Below are positions 39,673 through 48,538 of a DNA stretch of 64,000 nt, piece after piece. Within the stretch, counting starts at the first letter, position 1. Each line of letters starts with the position of its first letter. Location: contig NZ_MTQD01000014.1 of the NCBI RefSeq assembly GCF_001974875.1, positions 62,001 through 126,000 on the forward strand, written 5' to 3'. The notes beneath the pieces were generated by a model, which saw only the letters and a program-made list of their open reading frames with translations, ran no database searches and was not told the DNA's origin. The DNA is from Pseudoalteromonas sp. EB27. Lineage in GTDB: Bacteria; Pseudomonadota; Gammaproteobacteria; Enterobacterales; Alteromonadaceae. A program made the position numbers and the translations under genes.

Positions 39673-40032
39673 ATGGCAAAAGTAAACCAAAATATTATTA
39701 AAGCGCTTGAAGATGAGCAGCTTAAAACAGACGTACCTGCATTTGGCCCTGGTGATACAGTGGTTGTACAGGTAAAAGTAAAAGAAGGTGCTAAAGAGCG
39801 TCTACAGGCCTTTGAAGGTGTTGTAATCGCTAAGCGTAATCGTGGTCTTCACTCAGCATTCACAGTTCGTAAAATCTCGAACGGTGAAGGCGTTGAGCGT
39901 GTATTCCAAACGCACAGCCCTCTTATTGATAGCGTAACAGTTAAGCGTCGCGGTGCAGTTCGCCGTGCTAAGCTTTACTATCTACGTGAGCGTTCTGGTA
40001 AATCTGCACGTATTAGAGAAAAACTTAACTAA
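39673..40032 (+). CDS. rplS: 50S ribosomal protein L19
   Basis: 119 aa with [31 protein letters not shown] and [23 protein letters not shown] chose ATG 39673 by alignment to the family; GTG 39661 directly abuts the AGGAAA ribosome site and is less likely. Last gene of the rpsP operon, with a strong terminator behind it. Confidence 0.97.
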   Translation: MAKVNQNIIKALEDEQLKTDVPAFGPGDTVVVQVKVKEGAKERLQAFEGVVIAKRNRGLHSAFTVRKISNGEGVERVFQTHSPLIDSVTVKRRGAVRRAKLYYLRERSGKSARIREKLN

Positions 40033-40055
40033 TACGCGCTGTTTATCAACGCAAA

Positions 40056-40091
40056 AAAACGGGTTGCATCCTTCGGGTTGCAACCCGTTTT
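40056..40091 (+). terminator. Terminator of the rpsP operon
   Basis: AAAACGGGTTGCA pairs with TGCAACCCGTTTT around a TCCTTCGGGT loop. Confidence 0.88.
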
Positions 40092-40110
40092 GGTTTTAGA
40101 ATATTATCTT

Positions 40111-40145
40111 CTCAATTCTCAATTCTCAATTCTCAATTCTCAATT
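40111..40145. repeat. Five tandem copies of the 7-mer CTCAATT
   Basis: Five uninterrupted perfect units of CTCAATT, then a degenerate CCTCATT. It lies between the rplS terminator and the tyrA promoter region, about 130 bp before the tyrA start. Such short tandem arrays can change length by slippage. Confidence 0.9.
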
Positions 40146-40228
40146 CCTCATTAGTAAAATTTCCGCTTTAACCTTTTCTCAGTTAGCTGATCCTGTTAGT
40201 ATTTATCGTATTGATTAGTTTACTTTTA

Positions 40229-40246
40229 TGTAAATTTATATTTACG
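40229..40246. promoter_or_regulatory. TyrR box upstream of tyrA
   Basis: TGTAAA-TTTATA-TTTACG matches the TyrR consensus TGTAAA-N6-TTTACA at 11 of 12 conserved bases, including TGT and AC. It ends 28 bp before the GTG start, a position suited to repression. TyrR control of tyrA is established in enterobacteria. Confidence 0.65.
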
Positions 40247-40274
40247 TTATTTGGTTTTTTAAGGTGGGACGAAC

Positions 40275-41408
40275 GTGGCTGACATAAGTGATTTAGCACA
40301 GCTAAGAGAAGGTATAGATGAATGCGATGCACAACTTGTTGCCTTACTCGCTAAACGTAATGGTATTACGCAAAAAATTGGTGAGATAAAACAACAAACA
40401 GGCGCGCCTTTACATGCACCTGTCCGTGAAGCAGAGCTATTAGCGGCAAGACGACAAGAAGCAATAAATCAAAATGTAAGCCCAGATCTCGTTGAAGATA
40501 TACTAAGACGTATGATGCGAGAAGCCTATCAAAACCAACAAGCGAAACTTGCATGCGCAGCGCCAGAGCTTTCGCCAATTGTAATTGTGGGTGGTCAAGG
40601 TGCCATGGGGCAGTTATTTGCACAGCAGTTTATTCGCTCAGGTTACGAAGTTAAAATTTTAGATAAAGATCAGCAAAACGATGCTAAAAGTATTTTAAAA
40701 GGTGCCAAGCTGGTAATGATTAGCGTACCTATTAATGCATTAGACGCTGTCGTTGCTAAGTTACCTAAACTAGATGAAGACTGTTTACTTGTAGATATTA
40801 CATCGGTAAAGCAATCGCCTATTAAAGCATTAAAAGCTGCGCACAGTGGCCCTGTGGTTGGTTTACATCCAATGTTTGGGCCCGATATATCACATTGGGT
40901 AAAGCAAACAGTTGTTGTATGTGAAGGGCGAGAGCACCAAGCGGCAAAAGGTTTATTACAGCAGTTACAAGTATGGGGTTGCCAGCTTGTTGAGCTTGAT
41001 GCTAAAAAACATGATGAAGCAATGCAAATTATTCAAGTAATGCGCCATTTAACGACATTTGTGTACGGACAGTTTTTAGCAAAACAAAGTCATACGCTAG
41101 AAGAGTTGCGCAGTTGCTCGTCACCTATATATCAATTAGAGTTGATGATGGTCGGGCGTTTGTTTGCACAGTCGCCTGAGCTGTACTCAGATATTATGCT
41201 CGCACAATTTGATGATGTAGAGAACCTACTTGCACAGTACCAAGATACCTTTGCAAGTACATTAGCTAAATTAAAAGCGGGAGATAAAGCCGCGCTTATT
41301 GATTCTTTTGCTGAAGCTAAAGTTTACTTTTCTGACTCTACAGAACACTTTTTAACGCAAAGTCGAAGCTTATTAAATAAAGCGAATGATTCAAAAGTTT
41401 TAGATTAA
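40275..41408 (+). CDS. tyrA: Chorismate mutase / prephenate dehydrogenase (T-protein)
   Basis: 377 aa. AroQ chorismate mutase (1-90; LREGIDECDAQLVALLAKRN, REAELLAARR), then prephenate dehydrogenase with the NAD motif IVVGGQGAMGQLFA, and GLHPMFGPDI. It converts chorismate to 4-hydroxyphenylpyruvate for tyrosine. GTG start at 40275 with AAGGTGGG upstream. Convergent with pheA through a shared terminator. A TyrR box lies just upstream, so tyrosine repression is likely. Confidence 0.96.
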   Translation: MADISDLAQLREGIDECDAQLVALLAKRNGITQKIGEIKQQTGAPLHAPVREAELLAARRQEAINQNVSPDLVEDILRRMMREAYQNQQAKLACAAPELSPIVIVGGQGAMGQLFAQQFIRSGYEVKILDKDQQNDAKSILKGAKLVMISVPINALDAVVAKLPKLDEDCLLVDITSVKQSPIKALKAAHSGPVVGLHPMFGPDISHWVKQTVVVCEGREHQAAKGLLQQLQVWGCQLVELDAKKHDEAMQIIQVMRHLTTFVYGQFLAKQSHTLEELRSCSSPIYQLELMMVGRLFAQSPELYSDIMLAQFDDVENLLAQYQDTFASTLAKLKAGDKAALIDSFAEAKVYFSDSTEHFLTQSRSLLNKANDSKVLD

Positions 41409-41429
41409 TATTTGTTATACCGTTTGCTT

Positions 41430-41468
41430 AAGTATGGGGACTTAATTCGTTAAATTACTCAAATACTT
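41430..41468. repeat. Imperfect inverted repeat after tyrA
   Basis: AAGTAT...TTAATT-CGTT-AAATTA...AATACTT forms a long imperfect hairpin of 39 bp, flanked by ATACCG on the left and GGTACT on the right. It may be a short relative of a palindromic intergenic repeat; the T-run is missing, so it is not the terminator. Confidence 0.45.
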
Positions 41469-41491
41469 ATACAGATTGGTACTGGTTAACT

Positions 41492-41517
41492 AAAAAGGGC
41501 CAATATTGGCCCTTTTT
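41492..41517. terminator. Bidirectional terminator between tyrA and pheA
   Basis: Perfect palindrome AAAAAGGGCCAAT / ATTGGCCCTTTTT, serving both convergent genes. Confidence 0.92.
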
Positions 41518-41535
41518 GATTTGTAAAATTGCTTA

Positions 41536-42693
41536 TTAAGTATTAACGCTTACGGCCTGCAATGACTCGCTTTGGTAGCATCCTAAAATACGTACATATT
41601 GGGTGTGCTCTTTAAGCTCTTCTAGCGCTTCTTTTACTTGGCTTTCGGCTAAGTTTGCTTCTAGGTCAACATAAAAAACTTCTTCCCACGGATTACCCGG
41701 AGTAGGGCGAGATTCAAGTTTTACTAAATTAATCTTGTGCTGTTTAAAAATCATTAGCGCATCGGCTAGTGAGCCCGCTTGCTGTTTTGTCGACATGATC
41801 AAACTAGTTTTAGTTGGAATTTGGTTAGATACTTGTAGAGGCTTACGTGCAACAACAATAAAGCGGCTATGGTTTTCGCTTTGATTAGCTAGGTTTGATT
41901 TAATAACCTCAAGCCCTACGTTTTTCCCCGCTTGTGCAGAGCCAATTGCTGCACTATTTGGTGTGCTTAATGCCGATTGTAGTGCGCTTGATGTTGAGTC
42001 ACATGTTTCATGTTGTAAGTCACCTAAGCCCTGTAAAAAACGGCTGCACTGCGCAAATGGTTGTGGGTGTGCAAATATTTTTGTTAGTTGGCTAAGTTCT
42101 GTTTCTGGATTTGCTAGTAAACAATGCTCTACACTGTGAGTTACCTCACCAACAATTGATACTTGTGCGTGCTGTAATAAGTCAAACACCTCGTTAATAC
42201 TACCAGAGCTTGTGTTTTCAATGGGTAACAAGCCAAAGTCAGCTTGGCCGTTTTCTACTTTACCTGTTATTTCATCAAACGATGTACAGCCAATTTCAAC
42301 TAATTTACCCGGGCGGCGGCTAAAATATTTATGACATGCTAGTTGGCTATAAGAACCCTGACCACCTAAGTAAGTGACACGGTGTGTTTCACTGAGGGCA
42401 TCTGGATTCAGATTTTTTTGTAACATTGCTTGTTGGTGTAAAACAGAGTCTTCCAAAATAGTTTGGAAAACATTATTTACGTAGTAAGCATCTAAACCTA
42501 GTGATTTACCATAACCAATCAGTTTTTCTAAAAGTGCTAGTTCGCGAGCTTCATCGCGAATTGGTTTGTTGTTAGCAATTTTGTACTCAACCACACCATG
42601 GCTAATGCGGCGGCGTTTAGCTAATAACACGAGTAAATCAGAGTCTATTTCATTTATATCGTGTCTTAGGGTATTTAAAACATCATTTGTCAT
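41536..42693 (-). CDS. pheA: Chorismate mutase / prephenate dehydratase (P-protein)
   Basis: 385 aa. AroQ chorismate mutase (about 1-95; LRHDINEIDSDLLVLLAKRR), prephenate dehydratase (about 105-285; TYLGGQGSYSQLACHKYF, FGLLPIENTSSGSINEVFDLL, HPQPFAQCSRFL) and an ACT domain (about 295-375; ESRPTPGNPWEEVFYVDLE) that binds Phe for feedback inhibition. ATG 42693 has GAGGA upstream. Expression is controlled by the attenuator described below. Confidence 0.97.
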   Translation of the reverse strand: MTNDVLNTLRHDINEIDSDLLVLLAKRRRISHGVVEYKIANNKPIRDEARELALLEKLIGYGKSLGLDAYYVNNVFQTILEDSVLHQQAMLQKNLNPDALSETHRVTYLGGQGSYSQLACHKYFSRRPGKLVEIGCTSFDEITGKVENGQADFGLLPIENTSSGSINEVFDLLQHAQVSIVGEVTHSVEHCLLANPETELSQLTKIFAHPQPFAQCSRFLQGLGDLQHETCDSTSSALQSALSTPNSAAIGSAQAGKNVGLEVIKSNLANQSENHSRFIVVARKPLQVSNQIPTKTSLIMSTKQQAGSLADALMIFKQHKINLVKLESRPTPGNPWEEVFYVDLEANLAESQVKEALEELKEHTQYVRILGCYQSESLQAVSVNT

Positions 42694-42740
42694 TTTGGTA
42701 TCCTCATTCCAAAAGTAAGCTGTTATTACACAGCAAAAAC

Positions 42741-42767
42741 AAAAAAGCCTCCCGGTTGGGAGGCTTT
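42741..42767 (-). terminator. Attenuator terminator of pheA
   Basis: On the minus strand AAAGCCTCCC-AACC-GGGAGGCTTT is followed by UUUG and U-rich sequence, about 50 nt before the pheA start and 42 nt after the leader stop. The 5' arm AAGCCTC can instead pair with GAGGCTT (complement of 42800-42806) lying just after the leader peptide, giving the competing antiterminator. This is the classic transcription attenuation layout. Confidence 0.88.
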
Positions 42768-42808
42768 ACTATTCGATTGATTTTATCTCACAAACAGGGA
42801 AGCCTCTC

Positions 42809-42862
42809 CTATATAAAGAAGCTAAAAAACGAAAAAAAAGTGCGAGAGATAAATATTTTCAT
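42809..42862 (-). CDS. pheL: pheA leader peptide
   Basis: A 17-residue frame MKIFISRTFFSFFSFFI with seven Phe residues (positions 4, 9, 10, 12, 13, 15, 16). Ribosome stalling at UUU/UUC codons when Phe-tRNA is scarce would leave the downstream GAGGCTT free to form the antiterminator and let pheA be read. The composition and the position before the attenuator hairpin make the identification secure even though the E. coli PheL sequence differs. Confidence 0.9.
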   Translation of the reverse strand: MKIFISRTFFSFFSFFI

Positions 42863-43047
42863 GCGGTTAATGTATGGAGAGTTGCTAACAATGTCAATAA
42901 AGATCTAAATAAGCTTAGGGTACTATTTATTCCTCTATATTAGTTTTTATAGAAAGTTTACAAATAATTTATAAATATGAAACTGGATCTGGTATATTTC
43001 GTTAACTGGTTCAAATAATAACAATTATTAATAATTAAGGTTGACCC

Positions 43048-46000
43048 GTGGTTTACAGACGCCCTCCATCGCGTTTTGGATTGAATTCTTTAAGTGTAAA
43101 ACTATCGCTACTCATATCCGCTATTTGCCTAATAGCAGGGGTGTGTGCGGCTGCCTTAATGCTTAAATCTGAAGAGAAACAACTTGTTTTTGAAGAACAT
43201 GAGATTTTAAAAAGCTCGACAGACTTATTAGTGAAGCAATTTAATGAGCGCATTAAAACAAAAATAAATATTGCGCAGCAAGCTAATAACGTAGTGACAC
43301 AGCAACTTTTCCAACCCAATTCACCAATTAACTTAAGCAACAAATCACAGTTACAGTTTAATAGCGACGGTACGATTCGAAGTGCCTCGGCTGATGGCTT
43401 ATCAGCAGCATTTTTACCGCAGCAAAATTACTCTCCTTTTTATAAACGCCTATTTAATGATTCTGAGATGCTGTGGCGTATAATATCTCCTACACTGGTG
43501 CACGACTTTTTTAACTTTTATCTCATTACAGATGATGATTTTATTCGTGTTTCTCCTCCAAACTGGGCACTGAACGCACCAGCTGGTTTTAGAGCGACGA
43601 ATGGCTCAACTTATAAATCGATTAAGAGCACGCTTGAAACAGTAAGAGAGCCTGCATGGTCAAAAGTCTACTACGATACAGTATGGCGCAAGTGGGTTAT
43701 TAGCCTACTAGTACCTGTTTATGTTGATAATGAGTTTTTAGGTGTGACGGGGAGCGATATTTCCCTCAACAAACTTATTTCGTTTTTACCTGTTGGTGAT
43801 AAAGAAAAACACCTACTTGTGTTTGATAGCAAAGGGCAATTGTTGGCACACCCAGACTTAAATCCGACCTTACTAGCTGACTATGGTAGTGATAATAAAG
43901 CACTCGCTACTAACGAATTTGTAAACCCAGCGCTGCAGTCGATTATTGACGATGTTATTGCAGTGAAGTTACCTGAATACGCAAATTCATTTGAAAAAAA
44001 TGACGAAGCTCATATTATCAATATTCGTAAGATTGATGACTTAGATTGGTACATAGGGGTATATAAAAAGCGTTCCTCTACGTTATCTGCATTACAAGAT
44101 TTAAAACTGAAGTTTTTTGGTCTCTTTATTTTATACGCAATATTAGTTGCCTTATTGCTGCATCAAGCGCTTTATCAACTAGTCCTTCGCCGTTTACATA
44201 CTTTGGTTTATGCAGTTACAAGTTTTGGCAAAGGTCAATTAACTACAGAATTTCCACCAGAAAACAAAGATGAGATTGGCACGCTTAATGGCTCATTTAG
44301 AGACATGACGGTAGAAATTCGCAAACTTATCGATGGCTTAAACCAGAGAATTACAGAAAAAGAAATTGCTGAAAAAGCAGCTAACCGTTTATCTAAAGCG
44401 GTAGCATTCTCGGGCACTGGCGTTGTGATCACCGACGAGAGTTTTGTAATTGAATACGTAAATCCAAAAATGCTCGAAATGACAGGCTACCCAGAAAGCC
44501 ATTTCAACAGAGCGCCATTACTGAATATTATTGCCTCAGAGATGTCTATTTTAGTTGAAGACATAGACATAGATTTACGCAGCCGTAATTATTGGCGCGG
44601 TGATACATTAATCCAAGGCTTGAATAAAGAGCCAATTTGGGTGTCTTTAAGTGTTTCACCAATTCGTGAAGAGGGCGGTGAAATAACCAGTTATGTAGCA
44701 TCAGCACAAGACATTTCGTTTGTAAAAGAAAGCCAGCGTAAAATGGAGCAACTTGCTTACTTTGACACCCTTACTGGTCTTGCCAACAGAACGTTCTTTA
44801 GAATGCAATTACGCAAATCAATGGCATTAGCTGAACGTGGGCACTATGCGTTTGCATTGTTTTACTTTGATTTAGACGAATTTAAACGTATTAACGATAC
44901 ATTAGGCCACGATGCAGGCGATCAATTATTAATTGAAGTGGCAAACAGACTTAAAAAACGTTTACGAGCCGAGGACACCATAGCACGCCTAGGTGGTGAT
45001 GAATTTGCAGTGTTGCTCAGTGGTATAGAAAGCCAAGCTCACGCGACTGATGTTGCCAATACAATTCAAAAAACGCTAAATGTACCTATTAAACTAGGTA
45101 GCAATGAAGTTATTGTGAGCGCGAGTATTGGTATTACAATGGCTCCGTACGATAGCCTAGAAGAGGATCAGTTATTAAAACATGCTGACTTAGCTATGTA
45201 TGAGGCAAAAGCAAAAGGGCGTAATACATTCCACTTTTATAGCCAGGAATTGAACGCAGCTGCTAATGAGCGTTTATTTATTGAAAATGAGCTACGTATA
45301 GGACTAAAAGAAAAACAGTTTGTAGTTTACTACCAACCTCAAGTTGATAGTCGTACTCATCAGGTAGTTGGTTATGAAGCGTTATTAAGATGGTTCCACC
45401 CAACTGAAGGCGCAATCCCTCCAGATAAATTTATTCCTATTGCAGAAGCGACAGGCCTTATAGTTGAATTAGGCGAATGGGTGCTTCAAGAGTCTTGTGA
45501 TTTTGCCGTAAGATTAACAAAGCAAGGCTTAGAAAATAATATATCGATAAACTTATCGGCTCGCCAGTTCAAAGACTCAAGCTTAGTCTCAACACTGAGT
45601 AAAATGATAATTAGGACGGGTGTTTCGGCTAAGCGCCTTCATTTAGAGCTTACCGAAAGTATGCTAATGGGAAATGTAGAAGCTGCAATTACACAACTTC
45701 ACGAGCTTAAAGCTTTAGGTATATCTATTTCTATTGATGATTTTGGTACTGGTTATTCGTCGCTCAGTTACTTAAAACGATTCCCGGTTGATATATTGAA
45801 AATTGACCGTTCATTTGTAAAAGATATCCCTGAGGATACAAATGATATGGAAATCACTGCAGCTATTATTGCCATGGCGCAAAAGTTAAAGCTAGACGTG
45901 GTTGCCGAAGGAGTTGAGACAATAGAGCAGATGCAGTTTCTACAAAATAATAATTGCTTCATTGTACAAGGCTATTATTTTAGTAAACCCATTGCGGAGC

Positions 46001-46062
46001 ACGAACTACCAAAATTGTATGAAAGGTTAAGTGAGCTCTCAAATAGCGAAGTAAGTAGTTAA
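43048..46062 (+). CDS. dCACHE-HAMP-PAS-GGDEF-EAL bifunctional c-di-GMP protein
   Basis: 1004 aa. Membrane helix at about 18-42, a large periplasmic sensor (about 60-345; FLGVTGSDISLNKLISFLP is CACHE-like), second helix near 350-373, HAMP (to about 430), PAS (about 445-560), GGDEF and EAL. GGDEF is intact at 649-653 with an I-site RAED at 640-643 five residues before it. EAL is intact: YEALLRW at 776, NISINLSARQF, DDFGTGYSSLSYLKRFPVDILKIDRSFV. Both synthesis and hydrolysis of c-di-GMP look possible; many such fusions act mainly as phosphodiesterases. GTG start with AAGG upstream. Confidence 0.9.
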   Translation: MVYRRPPSRFGLNSLSVKLSLLISAICLIAGVCAAALMLKSEEKQLVFEEHEILKSSTDLLVKQFNERIKTKINIAQQANNVVTQQLFQPNSPINLSNKSQLQFNSDGTIRSASADGLSAAFLPQQNYSPFYKRLFNDSEMLWRIISPTLVHDFFNFYLITDDDFIRVSPPNWALNAPAGFRATNGSTYKSIKSTLETVREPAWSKVYYDTVWRKWVISLLVPVYVDNEFLGVTGSDISLNKLISFLPVGDKEKHLLVFDSKGQLLAHPDLNPTLLADYGSDNKALATNEFVNPALQSIIDDVIAVKLPEYANSFEKNDEAHIINIRKIDDLDWYIGVYKKRSSTLSALQDLKLKFFGLFILYAILVALLLHQALYQLVLRRLHTLVYAVTSFGKGQLTTEFPPENKDEIGTLNGSFRDMTVEIRKLIDGLNQRITEKEIAEKAANRLSKAVAFSGTGVVITDESFVIEYVNPKMLEMTGYPESHFNRAPLLNIIASEMSILVEDIDIDLRSRNYWRGDTLIQGLNKEPIWVSLSVSPIREEGGEITSYVASAQDISFVKESQRKMEQLAYFDTLTGLANRTFFRMQLRKSMALAERGHYAFALFYFDLDEFKRINDTLGHDAGDQLLIEVANRLKKRLRAEDTIARLGGDEFAVLLSGIESQAHATDVANTIQKTLNVPIKLGSNEVIVSASIGITMAPYDSLEEDQLLKHADLAMYEAKAKGRNTFHFYSQELNAAANERLFIENELRIGLKEKQFVVYYQPQVDSRTHQVVGYEALLRWFHPTEGAIPPDKFIPIAEATGLIVELGEWVLQESCDFAVRLTKQGLENNISINLSARQFKDSSLVSTLSKMIIRTGVSAKRLHLELTESMLMGNVEAAITQLHELKALGISISIDDFGTGYSSLSYLKRFPVDILKIDRSFVKDIPEDTNDMEITAAIIAMAQKLKLDVVAEGVETIEQMQFLQNNNCFIVQGYYFSKPIAEHELPKLYERLSELSNSEVSS

Positions 46063-46063
46063 T

Positions 46064-46092
46064 AAAATTGCGGGTTAACCACCCGCAATTTT
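46064..46092. terminator. Bidirectional terminator
   Basis: AAAATTGCGGGT / ACCCGCAATTTT around TAACC. It overlaps the 3' end of the convergent yciH coding region. Confidence 0.85.
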
Positions 46093-46404
46093 AACTTTAA
46101 ATTTTAACGCTTCTAAAATGGCTTTTAGTTTATCGCGGTCATCACCTTGCACTTCAATAATGCCTTCTTTTACTGCGCCGCCTTGGCCCATTTTGCTTTT
46201 TATAGTTTTAGCTAACTTTTTTAAATCGTGATCTTTTGGATCAATGCCTACAACTAACATTACGCCTTTGCCTTTACGCCCTTTTGTTTGACGTTCGATG
46301 CGAATAAAGCCATCTTTAAAAAGCTTAGCTTCTAACTCTTTTTCTGGTTTTGGCTGGTCAATGCGACCCGTACTTGTTGAATATACTAAGTGACTATCAC
46401 TCAT
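46075..46404 (-). CDS. yciH: SUI1/eIF1-like translation factor YciH
   Basis: 109 aa SUI1-fold protein: IRIERQTKGRKGKGVMLVVGID, KKLAKTIKSKMGQGGAVKEGIIEVQGD are the family signature. In E. coli YciH influences start codon selection and stress translation. Convergent with the GGDEF-EAL gene; AAGG upstream of ATG 46404. Confidence 0.93.
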   Translation of the reverse strand: MSDSHLVYSTSTGRIDQPKPEKELEAKLFKDGFIRIERQTKGRKGKGVMLVVGIDPKDHDLKKLAKTIKSKMGQGGAVKEGIIEVQGDDRDKLKAILEALKFKVKIAGG

Positions 46405-46539
46405 ACCTTACCTTTATGGATAAAAATTAATTAAATATTGGCGTAAATGATAGCAAATTTGAAGTTGTGTGTTTTTCTTTTTGCTAAATACTTTTAACAG
46501 GTTATATTTAGTTCAAAGGAAATATTATTGGAGTTTAAT

Positions 46540-46845
46540 ATGAGTTTAACTAAGAATGAATCAGTCGATGGCACTACATTAACAATACAAATCAAAGGTA
46601 AATTTGACTTTAATTTAGTGCAATCTTTTCGCCAAGCTTATGCTCAAATGAGTGAAAAAATTGTAAAGGTTATTATTGATTTAAGAGAGACTGACTACAT
46701 GGATAGCTCAGCACTTGGCATGTTACTTAACATGAAAAAAACCATTGATAGCCAAGTAAAAACTATCGAAATAAGCAATTGCCAACCACAGCTTAGAAAA
46801 ATTCTACAAATTTCACGTTTTGATAAAAAGTTTGATATTAGCTAA
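46540..46845 (+). CDS. STAS-domain anti-sigma factor antagonist (CrsA/HsbA-like)
   Basis: 101 aa STAS domain. The phosphorylatable serine is S56 in YMDSSALGML, the same position as in HsbA. Predicted to be phosphorylated by a switch kinase and to sequester it, or a target, when dephosphorylated. ATG 46540 follows TTGGAG; the TTG inside that site is not the start. Its last base overlaps the next gene (TAATG), which encodes the matching phosphatase-kinase, so the pair is a module. In Shewanella the CrsA-CrsR pair controls RpoS activity and in Pseudomonas HsbA-HsbR controls motility and biofilm. Confidence 0.87.
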   Translation: MSLTKNESVDGTTLTIQIKGKFDFNLVQSFRQAYAQMSEKIVKVIIDLRETDYMDSSALGMLLNMKKTIDSQVKTIEISNCQPQLRKILQISRFDKKFDIS

Positions 46846-48494
46846 TGATACATGTGTTAATTGTAGATGATCAGGCGCTCAATCGCATTTTACTCAGTAA
46901 AATGCTTGAGCAAGAAGGTTATAAAATATCAGTGGCTTATAACGGACTAGATGCGCTTAATGTACTTAAAAGAGAGCCAATAGACGTTGTTTTGCTCGAT
47001 GTTTTAATGCCTGTAATGGATGGTTTTGAAGCCGCTGAAAAAATAAAGCAGCAGTATAGTGAAGTTTACTTACCAATTATTTTTATAACCTCCTTAGAAG
47101 ATCAAGCAAGTTTTGAGCACTGCCTCGAGGTAGGCGGTGATGACTTTATTCATAAACCATTTGAAAAAGTTATTCTGCATGCAAAAATTAAAGCACATAT
47201 TCGCACCAGAGAGCTGAGTAAAAAAGCTAACCAGCAAAAAAAATTGCTTGAATATCATCATAATCAAATTGAACGTGAACACGAAATAATTGAACATATT
47301 TTTAATAACTCATTAGAAAATCAAGGTAAGTTTAAAGAGTATTTAGATTTTAATTTATCACCTGCCTCTATGTTTAACGGCGATATGTTTTTAGTAGCGC
47401 AAAGTCCTATCGGTAATTTGTATTGCATGTTGGGCGATTTTACGGGTCACGGCCTAGCTGCGGCTATAGGTGCATTACCAACTTCTCGTGTGTTTTATAC
47501 TATGGTACAAAAAGGTATGGCGGTTAACGATATTGCCAGCGAGCTAAATACACTACTGTACAACCTCCTACCTGGGCATATGTTTTGTGCTGCAACCATT
47601 ATAGAGCTTAGTGCATCAGGTAAAAGTGTTTCTGCATGGATGGGCGGCCTGCCAGATGCGTATCTAATAGATAAAGACGGTAATGTAAAACAAACATTAG
47701 AATCGCAGCATATGGCGCTGGGGATTTTAGATGAACAAGAGTTTGAATATGAAGTTATTCATTTTGAAACAAATAGTAATACACGCCTAGTATTAGCAAC
47801 CGACGGTATTATAGAAACGGCAAACAAAGAGGATATATTTTTTGGGGAAGAGCGATTTTTACAAACCTTAAAAAGTAAATCGATGATTAGTAGTGAAGAC
47901 ATAGTTGCTAACGTTACTAAGTTTGCCGATGGCACTAAACAGCAAGATGATTTAAGCATTGTTTTACTAAACTGCCTGCCTTTAATTCCTGAGGAACAAG
48001 AGCGGGAAGCCTTTTCTACTTTAGCCTTTAATTTATCTTTGAGCTTAAACTCAGAGCAAATAAAAAAAACTGATCCAGTGTACGACGTCGTTAATATTTT
48101 AAGCAGTGTTGAGGGGTTAAATACTCATCGCTCTAATATATTTTTACTGTTGTCTGAGGCGTATAACAACGCGCTTGATCATGGTGTATTAGGACTTAAT
48201 TCAGAAATTAAAAAACAAGAAGACGGCTTTTTTCGATATTACGAGTTGAGAGAGGCAGCCCTTGCTAAACTTACAGATGCCATGATTATTATTGATATGC
48301 GCTATTGCCCCGACACGCTCAGTTTATATTTTATTATTTGTGATTCAGGCCGAGGGTTTAGTAGTAAGCACGATGAGTTGGCAAAGGCTAATAACGAATT
48401 TGGCAGAGGGGTGTCTTTATTAGAAGAAATAGCCGAAAAAGTCACTTATAACGCCAGTGGTAACCAAGTTGAAATGTGCTACAAGTTGAGCTAG
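46845..48494 (+). CDS. Three-domain partner-switch regulator: receiver, PP2C phosphatase, HATPase kinase (CrsR/HsbR-like)
   Basis: 549 aa. Receiver (1-120) with D8-D9, phospho-acceptor D52 (VLLDVLMPVMDG) and KPFEK; a linking coiled coil (about 125-160); SpoIIE-type PP2C phosphatase (about 165-385; FNGDMFLVAQ, MLGDFTGHGLAAAIGAL, LVLATDGIIE, DDLSIVLL) and an RsbW-like kinase (about 400-549; LLLSEAYNNALDHGV N-box, DSGRGF, GRGVSLLEEIAEKV). Known homologues phosphorylate or dephosphorylate the partner STAS protein depending on the receiver. No sigma factor or separate histidine kinase is adjacent, so inputs and targets lie elsewhere. Confidence 0.88.
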   Translation: MIHVLIVDDQALNRILLSKMLEQEGYKISVAYNGLDALNVLKREPIDVVLLDVLMPVMDGFEAAEKIKQQYSEVYLPIIFITSLEDQASFEHCLEVGGDDFIHKPFEKVILHAKIKAHIRTRELSKKANQQKKLLEYHHNQIEREHEIIEHIFNNSLENQGKFKEYLDFNLSPASMFNGDMFLVAQSPIGNLYCMLGDFTGHGLAAAIGALPTSRVFYTMVQKGMAVNDIASELNTLLYNLLPGHMFCAATIIELSASGKSVSAWMGGLPDAYLIDKDGNVKQTLESQHMALGILDEQEFEYEVIHFETNSNTRLVLATDGIIETANKEDIFFGEERFLQTLKSKSMISSEDIVANVTKFADGTKQQDDLSIVLLNCLPLIPEEQEREAFSTLAFNLSLSLNSEQIKKTDPVYDVVNILSSVEGLNTHRSNIFLLLSEAYNNALDHGVLGLNSEIKKQEDGFFRYYELREAALAKLTDAMIIIDMRYCPDTLSLYFIICDSGRGFSSKHDELAKANNEFGRGVSLLEEIAEKVTYNASGNQVEMCYKLS

Positions 48495-48538
48495 CTCTGT
48501 AAAAATATCCATGCTATTATTCTCGAAACTTTAGATGT

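Noticed and set aside
40111-40145. Small CRISPR-like array
   Set aside because: Units are contiguous 7-mers with no spacers and no cas genes nearby.
42687-42908. 73-residue + strand frame between pheA and the GGDEF-EAL gene
   Set aside because: It runs antisense through the pheA leader peptide and attenuator, which explain the sequence better.
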